From contig CM068830.1 in NCBI GenBank assembly GCA_028554795.2, positions 43,695,837 to 43,759,836 of the forward strand: 64,000 bases of DNA. The letters run 5' to 3'. The position numbers and the translations under genes were made by a program. Source of the stretch: Sinohyriopsis cumingii (Eukaryota > Mollusca > Bivalvia > Unionida > Unionidae). Positions 23,609 through 34,732 of this stretch are shown one piece after another. Below the pieces are notes generated by a model. The model saw only the letters and a program-made list of their open reading frames with translations, did not search any database and was not told the origin of the DNA. Positions within the stretch are counted from its first letter, which is position 1. The number at the start of each line of letters is the position of its first letter.

Positions 23609-26600
23609 GGACTCACGGTACTAATTCCACTCCAATGGTAAACATATGGAAACACTGTCATATTCAAAATTCAATAACTTAAAATTTATGGGTGCTGATA
23701 ATGACACCTATAATTTTTCGTGCACATCTAACCTTGGTGCAAGCTTATGTGTGGAGAACACCATATGACCCGCGGCAATTTGTTTACATACATGTGCATG
23801 AAACACGTGTTATTGATTCTGCACCAAATGAATCAGGTGCTACTTTCAGTATTGAGTACTCCTGAGTCAAGCCTGTAAAAATGCTAAAATTGCATCAGTA
23901 GAAATTTGTCAATATTTTTTTTACATTACATATAGGACAAGCTCTCAAAAGATATTTTTCCTAAAATTTTAATTTTCATTATTAACCAATTAAGGACCAC
24001 CAAACCTGTAAATACTCTATCATTTCTTCACCCATTTCTAGACTGGTTCACAGTTCTTCCGTATAATTAGTACCGTGTGTCCTATAACCAGATTTAATTT
24101 TTTTTGAAAAAGTTGTATTTTACTCCTTGATATTAGAGCATAATTGTAAGAAAGAATTGGCCATGCTTGTGCATGGATAATAGTGCAATAGCATTTTATG
24201 TGATACCAATATCTATAGTTAAATTGCATCCGCATCACATGTTGCTGTGTTGTATTGTACTTATTAATGGCTTATTCTTGTTATTAAAATAATTGTTTTC
24301 TGCCTTTGTATCTTCATGTTATCTTTCTATAGCATGCATGCTACACAAAAGAAACACAAGCATGCTGACATCAGTATGACATCACAGGGTATCAAATTAC
24401 ATGACGCATTGTATTTTCATCTCTCACTGGCTATAAGACAAGTTTTAAATGTTTTAAATTTCAAAATTGCATTTCTTTTCTTGCTGACTCTCACAGAAAT
24501 AAGATACAGTGCATCCCTATTCACATCAATCAAACAAAACAAATAAGTGTGCCACATGACAGGTCAAAATGATAAGAGGCCATTGCCCTTTTGTGACTAA
24601 AACATATACACACACCCATGAAACATCAAGAGATGCTGACATTCCAAACTTATTTAAACTATCATCACATGTGATTCATGACCCCCAAATGTTAATAAAA
24701 AGGTATAAAAGCCAAGGAAGAGTTCCATAAGCTTTATTATACTGAATAATTAAATAACATAGTGCTACTTTTTAGTATAAAACTATGGGGAAGGGTGAAT
24801 AAGCAAAGAATAGACAGAGTAATTTCTTCAAGCCTGGTAATGTTCCCCACAACGGGGGTGGGGTGGGAGGAATGTGTATCAACCCAAATAACATATCAGC
24901 ATGAGGTATGTTACATAAGGACAGCAAGAGACAAATTTGAAAAAGCTATCCAAAGTTCCTATAATTCTGACATTGATGTTGGAGACAGAAAGTGTATGCA
25001 CAAACTGTTATGACTCAAGCTATTAAGTATGCTGGAGGTGGAGAAATGTGTGAAAAACTTTGCTATGCCAAGACAAGTTCATGTCTCTATGCAATATGCA
25101 GACACTGATAAAAATTGTCACTGAATACACTACTTGTTAAATTTAAGTAATAGAATTGAATTGCATATTGAAGTTGTCTAATACATAAATATATACCTAC
25201 ATTTACCCAAAGCTCATAAAAAGTTAAGAAAAAGTCTCAAAATCATTACTGTGGCTACTTTCCACTATAAGCAGTGTTAAATTACTTACTTTTTAATATA
25301 AAGCTGAAAATATGCATACATTATTGAACAAAAGAGAAACAAAGCAAACATTGCAATCACTCAATTACAGTCAAAGGGGAGGTAATACACCTTGATTTGG
25401 CAAACCAAATAGCAAGCTCTAATTTACAGCTAAATGATTCCTTACTATTACTTGATGGTAAGAACAGAGCAATGTAGGTTTAATAAATAGCTTTTGTTTC
25501 AAATATGAAACCATATTTCTGACATGAAGCTTGTTTTCATTTATTCACAACAACATATATGGTGAACAAAACCCATATCACTTAGTGCACGCAGTAATCA
25601 AATGCTGAGATTTGGAATAATGTGTTCTGAGACCACAAGTTGCAACACCCTGAGTATAAAGGTTTTCTATCATGGGACTTGGTACATGAAGAAAAAAGAG
25701 ATCTGGTTTGGTGGGAGAGAGCAGTATGTTCACCATGCAGTTATACATCAAGAATGTTTCAACTGTATGAAGGGAGGTTGGGGAAGAAAAACTGCCTGTG
25801 TAAAGAATGCAACACAGATAGGACTTTTGCAGACTTATATTGGGAATGAAGGGTTGAAAACTATTATTTTAAGTGAAAATGTCCCTCCCTGCTCCCTCAG
25901 CAAAAGGAATGCAGAAAAGTTCCAATACTGTTTGCCCAAAAATGTAATGTACCAATATGAGAAACATGCTGAACATAGAATAGGTGTCAAGGAGTTTAAT
26001 TCTAGGATAAGAAATAAGACCGGTATAATTGATATTCAATGTGACTCGACATATAATAATTCAATTTACAGGTTGAGGCAATGCAGCATGTGCAGTTTTG
26101 TGCACAGTCCTTATTTTTACAATGTTCTCTGCTTTGATCTGCTGAGTGTGTCTCTAAAGTTAAATGATCAGTACTGATACATAAGTGATTGTGACATAAG
26201 TGGCTTACATATAAAATCTACCCCACCCCACCCCATTTTGGGGAATTATTGCATGTGTTAAATGGTATTTAACCATACAGGCCAATCTATGGGTACCATC
26301 ATATGAAATTCTGCCATCAGGCCATACTGTGCTCTTTTCCCTATGGCCTGAGCTATCTACTTCCACTCTCCAGTGTATAAAACCATCCCCATCTGTCTTT
26401 TGTATGGAATTTTTCTCCAAAATCACATGCAAACCATGATAAAAAGACTCCATTATCACTGTCATATGTAAAAACCACCAAATCGATACCCTGGATGCAC
26501 GTGGTAACCATGGAAACAACAAGCTCCTATTATGGTATAGGTCGCATATAGGACTCACGGTACTAATTCCACTCCAATGGTAAACATATGGAAACACTGT

Positions 26601-27024
26601 CATATTCAAAATTCAATAACTTAAAATTTATGGGTGCTGATAATGACACCTATAATTTTTCGTGCACATCTAACCTTGGTGCAAGCTTATGTGTGGAGAA
26701 CACCATATGACCCGCGGCAATTTGTTTACATACATGTGCATGAAACACGTGTTATTGATTCTGCACCAAATGAATCAGGTGCTACTTTCAGTATTGAGTA
26801 CTCCTGAGTCAAGCCTGTAAAAATGCTAAAATTGCATCAGTAGAAATTTGTCAATATTTTTTTTACATTACATATAGGACAAGCTCTCAAAAGATATTTT
26901 TCCTAAAATTTTAATTTTCATTATTAACCAATTAAGGACCACCAAACCTGTAAATACTCTATCATTTCTTCACCCATTTCTAGACTGGTTCACAGTTCTT
27001 CCGTATAATTAGTACCGTGTGTCC
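23609..27024. mobile_element. Element with 474-bp direct terminal repeats inserted in a satellite
   Basis: Direct repeats 23609-24082 and 26551-27024 have equal length and look identical by eye. Each starts GGACTCACGGTACTAATT and ends AATTAGTACCGTGTGTCC, an 18-bp inverted pair with one mismatch. The outer flanks are TGTA on both sides (23605-23608 and 27025-27028). Removing the element plus one TGTA restores a perfect unit of the host 28-bp array. The 2.47-kb interior has no recognised gene. Diverged single units of the repeat occur at 52548-53151 and 51430-51615, like solo LTRs. It is LTR-like in layout but has unusual termini. Confidence 0.75.
25602..26177 (+). CDS. Uncharacterised 191-codon frame inside the 474-bp-repeat element
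   Basis: An open frame with many Cys residues, overlapped by a second plus frame (25640-25849) that reads LSWDLVHEEKRDLVWWERAV and CLCKECNTDRTFADLYW. The second frame looks more protein-like than the longer one. I do not recognise either. If anything was coded here, it is probably a decayed gene of the element with a frameshift near 25845. Confidence 0.2.
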   Translation: MLRFGIMCSETTSCNTLSIKVFYHGTWYMKKKEIWFGGREQYVHHAVIHQECFNCMKGGWGRKTACVKNATQIGLLQTYIGNEGLKTIILSENVPPCSLSKRNAEKFQYCLPKNVMYQYEKHAEHRIGVKEFNSRIRNKTGIIDIQCDSTYNNSIYRLRQCSMCSFVHSPYFYNVLCFDLLSVSLKLNDQY

Positions 27025-27290
27025 TGTAGCAAAATCACATGATACTGTGGTTGTAACAAAATCACATGATTACTGTACCTGTAGCAAAATCACAAGATTA
27101 CTGTACTTGTAAAAAGGTCGCACAGTTACAGTGCTTGATGCAAAATCACATGATTACAGTGATTGTAGCAAAATCACATGATTACTGTGCTTGTAAAAAG
27201 GTCACATGATACTGTGGTTGTAGCAAATTCAAATGATTACTTTGCTTGTAGCAAAATCACATGATTACTGTACTTACAGTAAAAATCACT
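27025..27290. repeat. 28-bp tandem repeat, right part
   Basis: Eight to nine imperfect copies of GTAGCAAAATCACATGATTA followed by CTGTACTT, continuing the array at 23480-23608. Confidence 0.9.
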
Positions 27291-27663
27291 CATGTGGCAT
27301 TTGGGGAGGCTCTATTTTGCTGACTTTACTTTCTTCCACAAATTTGGAAGGATAACAAATTGTTTCTTATATGCAGATAATTGTTTAACAAAAATGGCAA
27401 TTTTCCTTAAGAAAGAAAATATTCTGTCTTTTTAAAGTTGTATATTTTAAGTTGATTTAACCCATTTGTTATGAAATAGGATGCAACTGTTTTCTGCTGA
27501 TAAAAAAGGACTGATTTCAAGCCCAAAGAAATATATCATTCATATATTATACCCTGAATTTAGTTTCTAATAAACATATTTATTATGTCCCAAAATAAGC
27601 TTAATTGCTTCCTCTGTCATTCTTAACATAATCTGTTCAAGTAAAATGGTTATGTAGTTATAC

Positions 27664-27839
27664 CCTTCATCTTTTGTCTTTATCTGTTCTGACATTTGCT
27701 CTTGCTTTCCATTGTGGTGTTGAAAGAGGTGAATGTCATTCAGTATCACATGGGCCTGCCTCAACTTTGCAATGTTCATCAAGCCGCCAACCCCAATCCT
27801 GGTCATGAAGCGATCTTCACCATTATAGTCAGATATACA
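27664..27839 (-). CDS. PLCE1: PLC-epsilon-like gene, exon g: end of RasGEF domain
   Basis: 176-nt exon, phases 0 to 2. Acceptor is tttttag|TGTATATCT and donor is GATGAAGG|gtataa. It encodes CISDYNGEDRFMTRIGVGGL, then NIAKLRQAHVILNDIHLFQ, which is the last RasGEF helix. PLCE1 has the corresponding ADYSGQDNFLQRVG. The donor was chosen because it is the only one giving the phase-2 end that the next exon needs and because the reading after it loses homology. Confidence 0.88.
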
Positions 27840-27908
27840 CTAAAAAAATAAATTAAAATAATTAAGTTACAAGGTGTAAAGCTATTCACTCATCATACAT
27901 AACACCAA

Positions 27909-28235
27909 TGTATGTATGTATGTGTATGTATGTATGTGTGTATGTATGTATGTATGTATGTATGTATGTATGTATGTATGTATGTATGTATGTATGTATG
28001 TATGTGTGTATGTATATATGTATGTAGGTATGTATGTATGTATCTATGCATGTATGTATGTATGTGTGTATGTATTGATGTATGTACGTGTGTGTATGTA
28101 TCTATGTGTGTATGTATGTATGTATACATGCATCTATGTATGTATGTATGTATGTCTGTGAATGCATGCATGCATGCATGTATGTATGTATGCATGCATG
28201 CATGTATGCATGTATGTGTGTATGTATATGTTGCT
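27909..28235. repeat. (TATG)n microsatellite
   Basis: About 80 tetramers with scattered substitutions (TGTG, TATA, CATG). Frames reading Met-Tyr-Val-Cys on one strand and His-Thr-Tyr-Ile on the other are spurious. Confidence 0.97.
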
Positions 28236-28475
28236 GTTGTTGTTGTTGTAGGGTTTAACGCCATTTTTCAGCACACCATAGGCTATACATGGCGGCCAGT
28301 ATTAATGGTGGAGGAAGAACCCAGGAAAATCACAGAAAGAACCACTGACCCACGAGAAGCTACTGGCAAGCTTTCTCACATACCCACATTGGCCAAATCT
28401 GAGACTCGAATCCATGCAGATAGAGGTGAGATGATAGTGATCCGTAATGGAGAGTGCTTTAGACCACTCAGGACC

Positions 28476-28477
<2 letters not shown>
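28236..28477 (-). mobile_element. tRNA-derived SINE, family A
   Basis: Preceded by (GTT)n and AGGGTTTAACGCCATTTTTC, followed by GGCGGCCAGTATTAATGG and GAAAGAACCACTGACCCACG, with GAGACTCGAATCCATGCAGA near the right end (box B on the minus strand). It sits between two microsatellites, (TATG)n and (TG)n. Confidence 0.9.
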
Positions 28478-28518
<41 letters not shown>

Positions 28519-28541
28519 CATGCATGTATGTATGTATGTAA
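28478..28541. repeat. (TG)n and (CATG)n microsatellite
   Basis: About 20 TG dinucleotides followed by TATGCATGCATGTATG. Confidence 0.97.
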
Positions 28542-28584
28542 CAAGAAAATCAAAAGGTGGGCTTGATATTGATATGATTGTGTG

Positions 28585-28852
28585 TGATGTTGATTTGGAT
28601 TTTTAATGTAGCTTTAAACAAATTCCAGTCATTTCGCTACAATGTCTGCAGTGTGGCAGTTTATAGTGATGTCCAGCACTAGGACATCATGCTGCAAACA
28701 TGTAGCATGATGTCCCACTCAGTCACATTATCCTGACACCAGGCCGACCAGTCCTAACAAACCTCTTAATGCTGAGCGCCTAGCGAGACAGTTGTTAGTA
28801 CCATTTTTATAAGTCTTTGGTATGACTCGGCCAGGGTTCGAACCCATGACTG
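28585..28852 (-). mobile_element. tRNA-derived SINE, family B
   Basis: Body CAGTCATTTCGCTACAATGT, CATGATGTCCCACTCAGTCA and CATTATCCTGACACCAGG; head GGCCAGGGTTCGAACCCATG (box B, minus strand). The right end is truncated. Confidence 0.88.
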
Positions 28853-29327
28853 ATCATATATATATGCTGCCATTATAGCCATACAACTACCTGAAAACCT
28901 TTGCATCTGGACAACATATTAACAAATCTATAACTGATGGAATCTGCTTTAAACTCTTTATAAGAAAAGCGACATCAGGATGGAAATGAAACCAGTCAAC
29001 AGAAGTCAACTGGACTCCAATCTAACTCAAATCACAGTCAGATCTTCAGGTAGACCAGTGGAGATATGATTTTATTTGCATTGGTTTTACTCATTAGCAC
29101 AGTTCTGGAAGATTTTTTCTATTTTATATAAAACTTAACACATCATTGTGAGTAAATACACCAGATTTAAAACTATAAATGAAATATTTTCAAATATGAC
29201 AAGGCGTGATGTAAAATTATATGATGGAGTGGCATTGTCTTTCAAATGTAAGTGGATTATCACACAGCTAACCAAATGCATGCATCAAAAAAATAAAATA
29301 AAAATAAAAAAAAATAAAATGGTGTGT

Positions 29328-29622
29328 GTGTGTTTTGGATATTTAACATAGCTTTAACAATTTTTCTGTCATATCGCTATGATGTCTGAAGTGCGGCACT
29401 TTATAGTGATGTCTAGCACTGGGGCATCATGCCGCAGACACGTAGCATCACGTCCCACCCAGTCACATTATCCTGACACCACTAACCTCTAAATGCTGAG
29501 AAGCTAGTGAGGCAGCTGTTAGTACCATTTTTACAAGTCTTTGGCATGACTGAGCCAGGGTTTGAATCCATGACCTCCTGCATCCGAGGCAGACACTCTA
29601 ACCACTAGGCCACAGGAGAAGT
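29328..29622 (-). mobile_element. tRNA-derived SINE, family B (full head)
   Basis: Same body as the copy at 28.6 kb. On the minus strand the right end reads TGTGGCCTAGTGGTTAGAGT, then GTCTGCCTCGGATGCAGGAG and TCATGGATTCAAACCC. That is a tRNA-like head with box A (GGCCTAGTGGTTAGAG) and box B (GGATTCAAACCC). Confidence 0.9.
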
Positions 29623-29973
29623 CCTGATATTAATTTGTGCATCTAACTGTGCAGGTTTAGCCAAGTATTTAAAGTGCTTAGCACATTATATATATTAATC
29701 ATTATAATATATATAATGTATAAAAAAAACTACCTACTTACTATAATTTTAAAACCAGTTCAATAGGAAACACACATATTTTTGGGGCCTTATAATAAAA
29801 AATTTCTCTTACCCTTATACAAAGACTGATTAAAATCAGTTAAAAAATACTACCTGTACCAGGTATCAAGCACAGTTCTCATATAAAGGTACATACCAAG
29901 CTTGATTAATAGTATAAATAGTCTCTAGATTGGCAACATGCCAAACTGATCAGATGCTAGAGGGTCTTACTAT
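29623..29973. other. Intronic sequence, nothing recognised
   Basis: AT-rich, with a short TATATATA-rich palindromic patch near 29690-29720. Confidence 0.4.
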
Positions 29974-29975
29974 TA

Positions 29976-32151
29976 CACTGCTCCCTCGATAACTCGCGCC
30001 CGGATAACTCGCGATCCCGCTTATAACGCGGTGTCTGTCTTGGCTCCCGATTTTTTTCCAGAGAAAATGTATTTAAAATGTCTTTAAAATATGCTGGACA
30101 TGAAAAAATTACGATAATAATTGATAGATTAAACCTTGATACATTGCTCGTTTTATCATCGAAAATGGTGATGAATGCCCGTAAAAATATAATCCATATT
30201 TTGAAATTTGCAAGTTCTAGAGAAGAATTAATTTCAAACGCTTAATTATGCGTATTTGGATGCCAATTTTTGATCTGGGATGCTGAAAATCATTGAGGCG
30301 GGAGTCCTGCGTACGCATGTAATAGGTGCGCGAGAAAATTCAAAGATTTGCCGGTCCTGTTTCAGCCACCTGCTTTGTGGGAAAATGTGTTGATCAGTTT
30401 ACTGTGCTGATATTTACAATGACAGAATTCAGTGCCTGAAAGACTCTTTGATGTACTGTTGCTATTTTATAAGAGTACATTAAAAAAAAAAGAACATGAT
30501 GCAACAGCTAGGCGGCTAGTTCAAAGGCTTTGACTTTGCGGCCGAGTGAGAAAATGTACTGATATTTAGTGATTGAATTCAGAGGCAGAAAGACCCAGTT
30601 TTAAAATCCTAGCGAGACCTCTGTTTAAAGATATCATATATTATGTAAGTTTTTATGATAAATAGTTGTCAGTATAATGTAAATAAACAGTCTGGTGAAA
30701 TAGCAATCAATGAAAACTTCAGGTAAATGTTAACAGGTGGCAACAGAGAATGAAATAAACACCAATTAAACGTCTTCCTGTGTGAAAGTCACATTCTAAT
30801 CCTTTAATTCCGTTTCAGTGTAAACATTATAATCACAACATATTCTGTTCATTGAAAACATGAAAAGAGTCAATCGACCGTCACATCGAAACCCGTGAGT
30901 ACTTCTGTGAGAACCTAATTACATGTACGTGCCAGCTTTGTTTTGATCAACAACTTGGGGAAGTGTTTGTTGCATTAAAAGAAAAAATCGACTACAAGAG
31001 ACCTCGGGTGCTGGATTATGGGTCTTGGAGCTGCCTTTGACGTAAAGCAAAACAGTAATAGAGACAACAACGATGATAGTGACTTCGAATGTTTCAGTGA
31101 AACTGATGTCATTAATGCCGAGGCTGTTTGGGAGAAATTCATACAGACTCATGGTCCTGAGATGGGTGTTTCTCTTGATGATATGGAGGAGTGGATTTGT
31201 GCTGACAATGATTGCCCCACAGCCGAATACATGTCAGATGAAACTATAATTATTTCTATAGCGAACAAATTTGCAGCAGAAGACGGTTCTAACTGAAGTA
31301 ACACAAGTGTTGAAAGTGATGCAGATGCAGATGTTGCACCCCCACCCCTCTGCACAGGAAGCAATCAAATATTTTGATATTGCCATAAGGTGGCTGGAGA
31401 CTCAAAATGTTGACTACGAAAGCTCATGCAGTTGAGAAATCTGAGGGATTTTGCTCAGCGGCAGAGAAACCAAGGAGTAACACACACACAAAAAATTAAC
31501 TGATTTTTTCAAAAAGTGAACTGATATTTGTCAAGCGTCGCACAAACGGCAAGTATTAACTTGTTCTAATTTACGTTGTTTTAAATTTGTAGACCAATTA
31601 AATATGTTAGTACTGATTAACCCTTGTTTTTTTGTTTTCCATTTTACTTCTATCGCATTCAAATCTATCTATCTATCTATCGTTTGATCGACAGTTTCTC
31701 GAAAAGAGTCGATCTTTTGTATATAAAAAAAACGTCTAATTTGGATCAAACAATAAAACTAGAATGTATCCAATTCAACATAAAAATTAGTGACGTAGTA
31801 CACAATGTGTGAAGTGGTACACATGTTAAGCGAACAGAAACCACGTGGAATAATGTTTTCGATGATCGCCTCAATATACTGTAGTTTATCCTTAAATTAA
31901 TGTTGTCCTATGAGAAAATAATAAAGTACACCGTTATGAAGAGATATTTATTAACAGTTACTCTCAGAACGATTATAAAGTGAGTATTCAACAGTATAAT
32001 CTGCCAACCCCCCTCTTATTTTTCCGTTATGTCGTCAATCACTTTATTGGTTTTGGGCTTATTTTATAGGTCACTCGATAACTCGCGCCTCACTTATAGT
32101 GCGGTTGATGTTTCTGGACCCCGATGTGCACGAGTTATCGAGGGAGTGGTG
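29976..32151 (+). mobile_element. Pogo/Tigger-like (Tc1/mariner) DNA transposon, internally decayed
   Basis: Inverted ends CACTGCTCCCTCGATAACTC (left) and CACCACTCCCTCGATAACTC (right, reversed) are flanked by TA (29974-29975 and 32152-32153). Each subterminal region repeats the GATAACTCGCG motif and a CGC(T/A)TATAA-type block. At 2.2 kb it is near family size but keeps only the end of a transposase gene. Confidence 0.88.
31015..31296 (+). pseudogene. C-terminal remnant of a Tigger/pogo transposase
   Basis: The frame contains AEAVWEKFIQTHGPEMGVSL followed by DDMEEWICADNDCPTAEYMS and DETIIISI. This is the acidic tail typical of Tigger/CENP-B-like transposases (WADLDIGVSFEEFVNADDN- and LTDEEI-type segments). 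The catalytic DDE portion and the DNA-binding part are not recognised upstream in the element, so it is presumed inactive. The exact frame before 31018 is unclear. Confidence 0.7.
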
Positions 32152-32153
32152 TA

Positions 32154-32819
32154 TATGCATATCTTTATTGAATTTGTTTTTAAAATCATATTTTATTTTA
32201 CAAATGATGTATGTAAATTCGCAAGCAAGAGCTCCACATATGAAGGGACTAACATTATACTGGTCAAAAAGAATTTAATAGGAATCCACAATATGTCTGT
32301 TTTTCTTATGTCCTTTTATTATTTTAAACTAAAATTCTTTAAAATATCCAACATACTATATTTTTAATCTCCTAAAATATTTAAATAATTATTACATGTT
32401 TTGAGTTCAGTTAAAATGTTCACAAGATGCTCCATATGTGCAGAAGAAAATTCTTTGTTCTGTCCTTATGACCTTGAACCTGACATGGATAGAAGATCAC
32501 TAAACTTTGCTGTCTCAAACAATGTCAGGATGTACCCACATGCTAAGTTTTGTTTAATCTATAAATTTTTATTTTTTTGGACAAACATCTGAGGAGCAAG
32601 GGCAAAGATAAAGTTAGTGGAAGTGATTGTTCATAATCTCCTATTTGCTGAACACAGTTTTTAACTGAAGCTGTGCCAGCCAAGGCAGCCATTTTGAGGC
32701 AAGACCAGCATTATTTTAATATGGGAACAACTGTATTTTGCAAAACAAAAGAAGACATTTCTTGCATTTAAAAAAAAGGCAGCATAGATAATCATTCTGG
32801 AGAAGAAGCAATACCAAAA
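32154..32819. other. Intronic sequence, nothing recognised
   Basis: AT-rich, with short random frames only. Confidence 0.4.
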
Positions 32820-33210
32820 TTTTTCACATTCTGGGAGGCCATATTGACATCATTATGGGAGGCCATATTGGCATCATTTTCATTTAGGACCAGCTAGATA
32901 CAGTAAAATGTGTTCTATGACAATATGACCATATCTTCATGAGTAGCGATGATAACAAGATTTGCAAGATATTAACCATGCTAGCATTTTGCAACATTTT
33001 CATATGGGGTCACCTAGGTATCATTATAAATGTTTGAGTGAAAATCCATTGCTGATATGTCCAGCCATTCAGGAGTAACGATAACATGATTTTCAAGATG
33101 GCTGCCACGGTGGCCATATTGGACATGAGGTTGGTACCATTTTATTTAGACCAACAAAATCAATGAGTTATACCATAAGTTCACTTAGCCTCACGGCCAG
33201 GTGAGCTAAA
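32820..33210. repeat. Degenerate dispersed repeat next to exon f
   Basis: Copies of GGGAGGCCATATTGACATCA, TTTCATTTAGGACCAGCTAG and TTTTCAAGATGGCTGCCACG, ending in CACGGCCAGGTGAGCTAAAA at about 33192-33212. It stops about 17 bp from the exon f donor. Confidence 0.7.
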
Positions 33211-33227
33211 AAAAAATGTAAATATAC

Positions 33228-33477
33228 CTCAAGTGTTCCATTTTCATCGGAAGGCAGAACAACAATACTTGGAATGCACATAAACACAGTCCTCAAGTCA
33301 CGAAGAAATCCACCAAAGAATGGTATCACTTTGCATTCTGGGATTTCCAGGGCAGCACTGATGGCATCACGGTACTCAGGTGTGGGTTCCCTGGACAACA
33401 ATGCATTGGACAGCATATGTAGGGTGGACAAGTCTTCTTCTGACAGGGACAGCCAAAATGGCTTTAACTTCTCTGAC
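33228..33477 (-). CDS. PLCE1: PLC-epsilon-like gene, exon f: RasGEF domain, catalytic hairpin region
   Basis: 250-nt exon, phases 2 to 0. Acceptor is gcttttag|GTCAGAG and donor is CTTGAG|gtatat. It encodes SEKLKPFWLSLSEED, then PTPEYRDAISAALEIPECK and VIPFFGGFLRDL. The Pro-Phe-x-Gly-x-x-Leu-x-(D/E)-Leu block is the conserved RasGEF motif just before the helical hairpin; PLCE1 has VVPFCGVFLKEL there. It ends in NGTLE, which leads into the next exon as PLCE1's EETLE leads into FVADYSG. Confidence 0.94.
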
Positions 33478-33489
33478 CTAAAAGCAAAG

Positions 33490-33930
33490 GCACCAATATG
33501 TCATGCCACATATATAATGAAGAATGCATATGCACACAGATTAGACCCAGATATATCATCACATAATGTGTCTGCAGATCGAGGTTCACTGAAAATCATA
33601 AGTAATACAAATAACCAAGACCATAATCGGATACACCATGACAAATCTGGGTCTATGGTGTTTGCACATGGCTGCATGCTGCACACAGGTATATATGGTA
33701 CCTTATATACTCACTTATAAGTCAAGCTAAACTGCAAACAACACATATCCTGATCTGTCATAGCATGATGCGACTGCAGATCAGGGTCTATGCTGTTTGT
33801 TCTACTGATTATTTCAAACTGCACAGAGCCAGATTTGCTAGTGCATTATGTGATGGCAGATCTGGGTCTGTGCAGTTCGCAGCTGGACTCATCTTATAAG
33901 CATGTATATATGGTACATAAATATCTTTTC
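33490..33930. repeat. Dispersed GATCTG/CAGATC repeat
   Basis: Alternating segments such as AGACCCAGATATATCATCAC, TGTGATGGCAGATCTGGGTC and TATGCTGTTTGTTCTACTGA, ending in CTTATAAGCATGTATATATG. Related copies occur near 40.75, 41.15, 55.3, 56.6, 60.5 and 61.4-62.1 kb. The unit looks like a rearranged inverted repeat. Confidence 0.65.
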
Positions 33931-34586
33931 ACTGACAATGATAACAATAACTTTCAAGGATGAATATGACAGCCTTGAATAAACAAGGAGCTAGCCATGG
34001 CATGCATGTTGAGCTGATCCTCAAGGTGTGAAAATGAGGGCAATTATTTACCTAGAAAGACTTGGAACAAGAGACCCAAGTGGGCTTGACATTGATCACC
34101 TGGCATACATTGGCTTACAAGGCAAATGCTGCAGTAATAAGGCAGGTAATATGGACTGAAAGACACCCATGTCAGGATAACCTTTAGTTGAAATTGGTGA
34201 TATCTCACATATTGTTTAGCTGCATTTCCACCTGGTTGCTAAGGAAGCCACATCTTTATTAGTGAAGCAATTCAGTAAACAATTCTGGCACAGCATAACC
34301 TAAAGAACATTCCTATCACTTAAGTCAAAATTGGCAAAAAGGTGCTGAGGATGAAGTCAAAAACAGGTTGTCGGCCTGGTTGCAACAGAGGTTATATCAT
34401 TGATAGTGGTCCATACCAAATCTGATCAACCATACCATAGCTATTTTTTTGTGAAGAAACTGAAAACAGATATTTGCATTATTTTTCATGATTCAACATA
34501 GTCTACTTATTACTTTGTCAGTAAACCCATTTCAATGTTAATGACGTTTCCTATGACCAGAAACAACAGTTTTAATAATAAATTAC
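33931..34586. other. Intronic sequence, nothing recognised
   Basis: Weak similarity to the GGCCATA-type dispersed repeats (CAAATCTGATCAACCATACC) only. Confidence 0.4.
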
Positions 34587-34732
34587 TTGAGTCCAGCCAG
34601 TATTTCCATGGCAGAGTTGAAGTTGCCGATACACCAGCAGTAGTGGGCCAGGCGAAGAATACAAGACAGTATGGCTTTCCTGTTGTCGTGGGTAGGCTGT
34701 GTGATGATAAGCTGGGTGATCCATGTGCTTAC
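34587..34732 (-). CDS. PLCE1: PLC-epsilon-like gene, exon e: RasGEF domain, middle
   Basis: 146-nt exon with no long ORF. Acceptor is tccttcag|GTAAGCACATGG, donor is GGACTCAA|gtaatt, phases 0 to 2. The translation reads VSTWITQLIITQP, then AILSCILRLAHYCWCIGNF and NSAMEILAGLK. It corresponds to the conserved RasGEF block that in PLCE1 has VSSWVTWLI, then [20 protein letters not shown]. It continues RFNE|VSTW from the previous exon without a gap and gives codon AAG (K) at the next junction. Confidence 0.93.

Noticed and set aside
23480-27290. CRISPR-like array of 28-bp units
   Set aside because: Units are contiguous without unique spacers and the sequence is clearly eukaryotic; it is an ordinary tandem repeat.
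27893-28541. 209-codon and 123-codon frames (MYVC and HTYI repeats)
   Set aside because: Translation of the (TATG)n microsatellite and the adjoining SINE.
31018-31296. Small host protein of 92 residues
   Set aside because: It lies between pogo-type inverted ends with TA duplications and matches the acidic tail of Tigger transposases.
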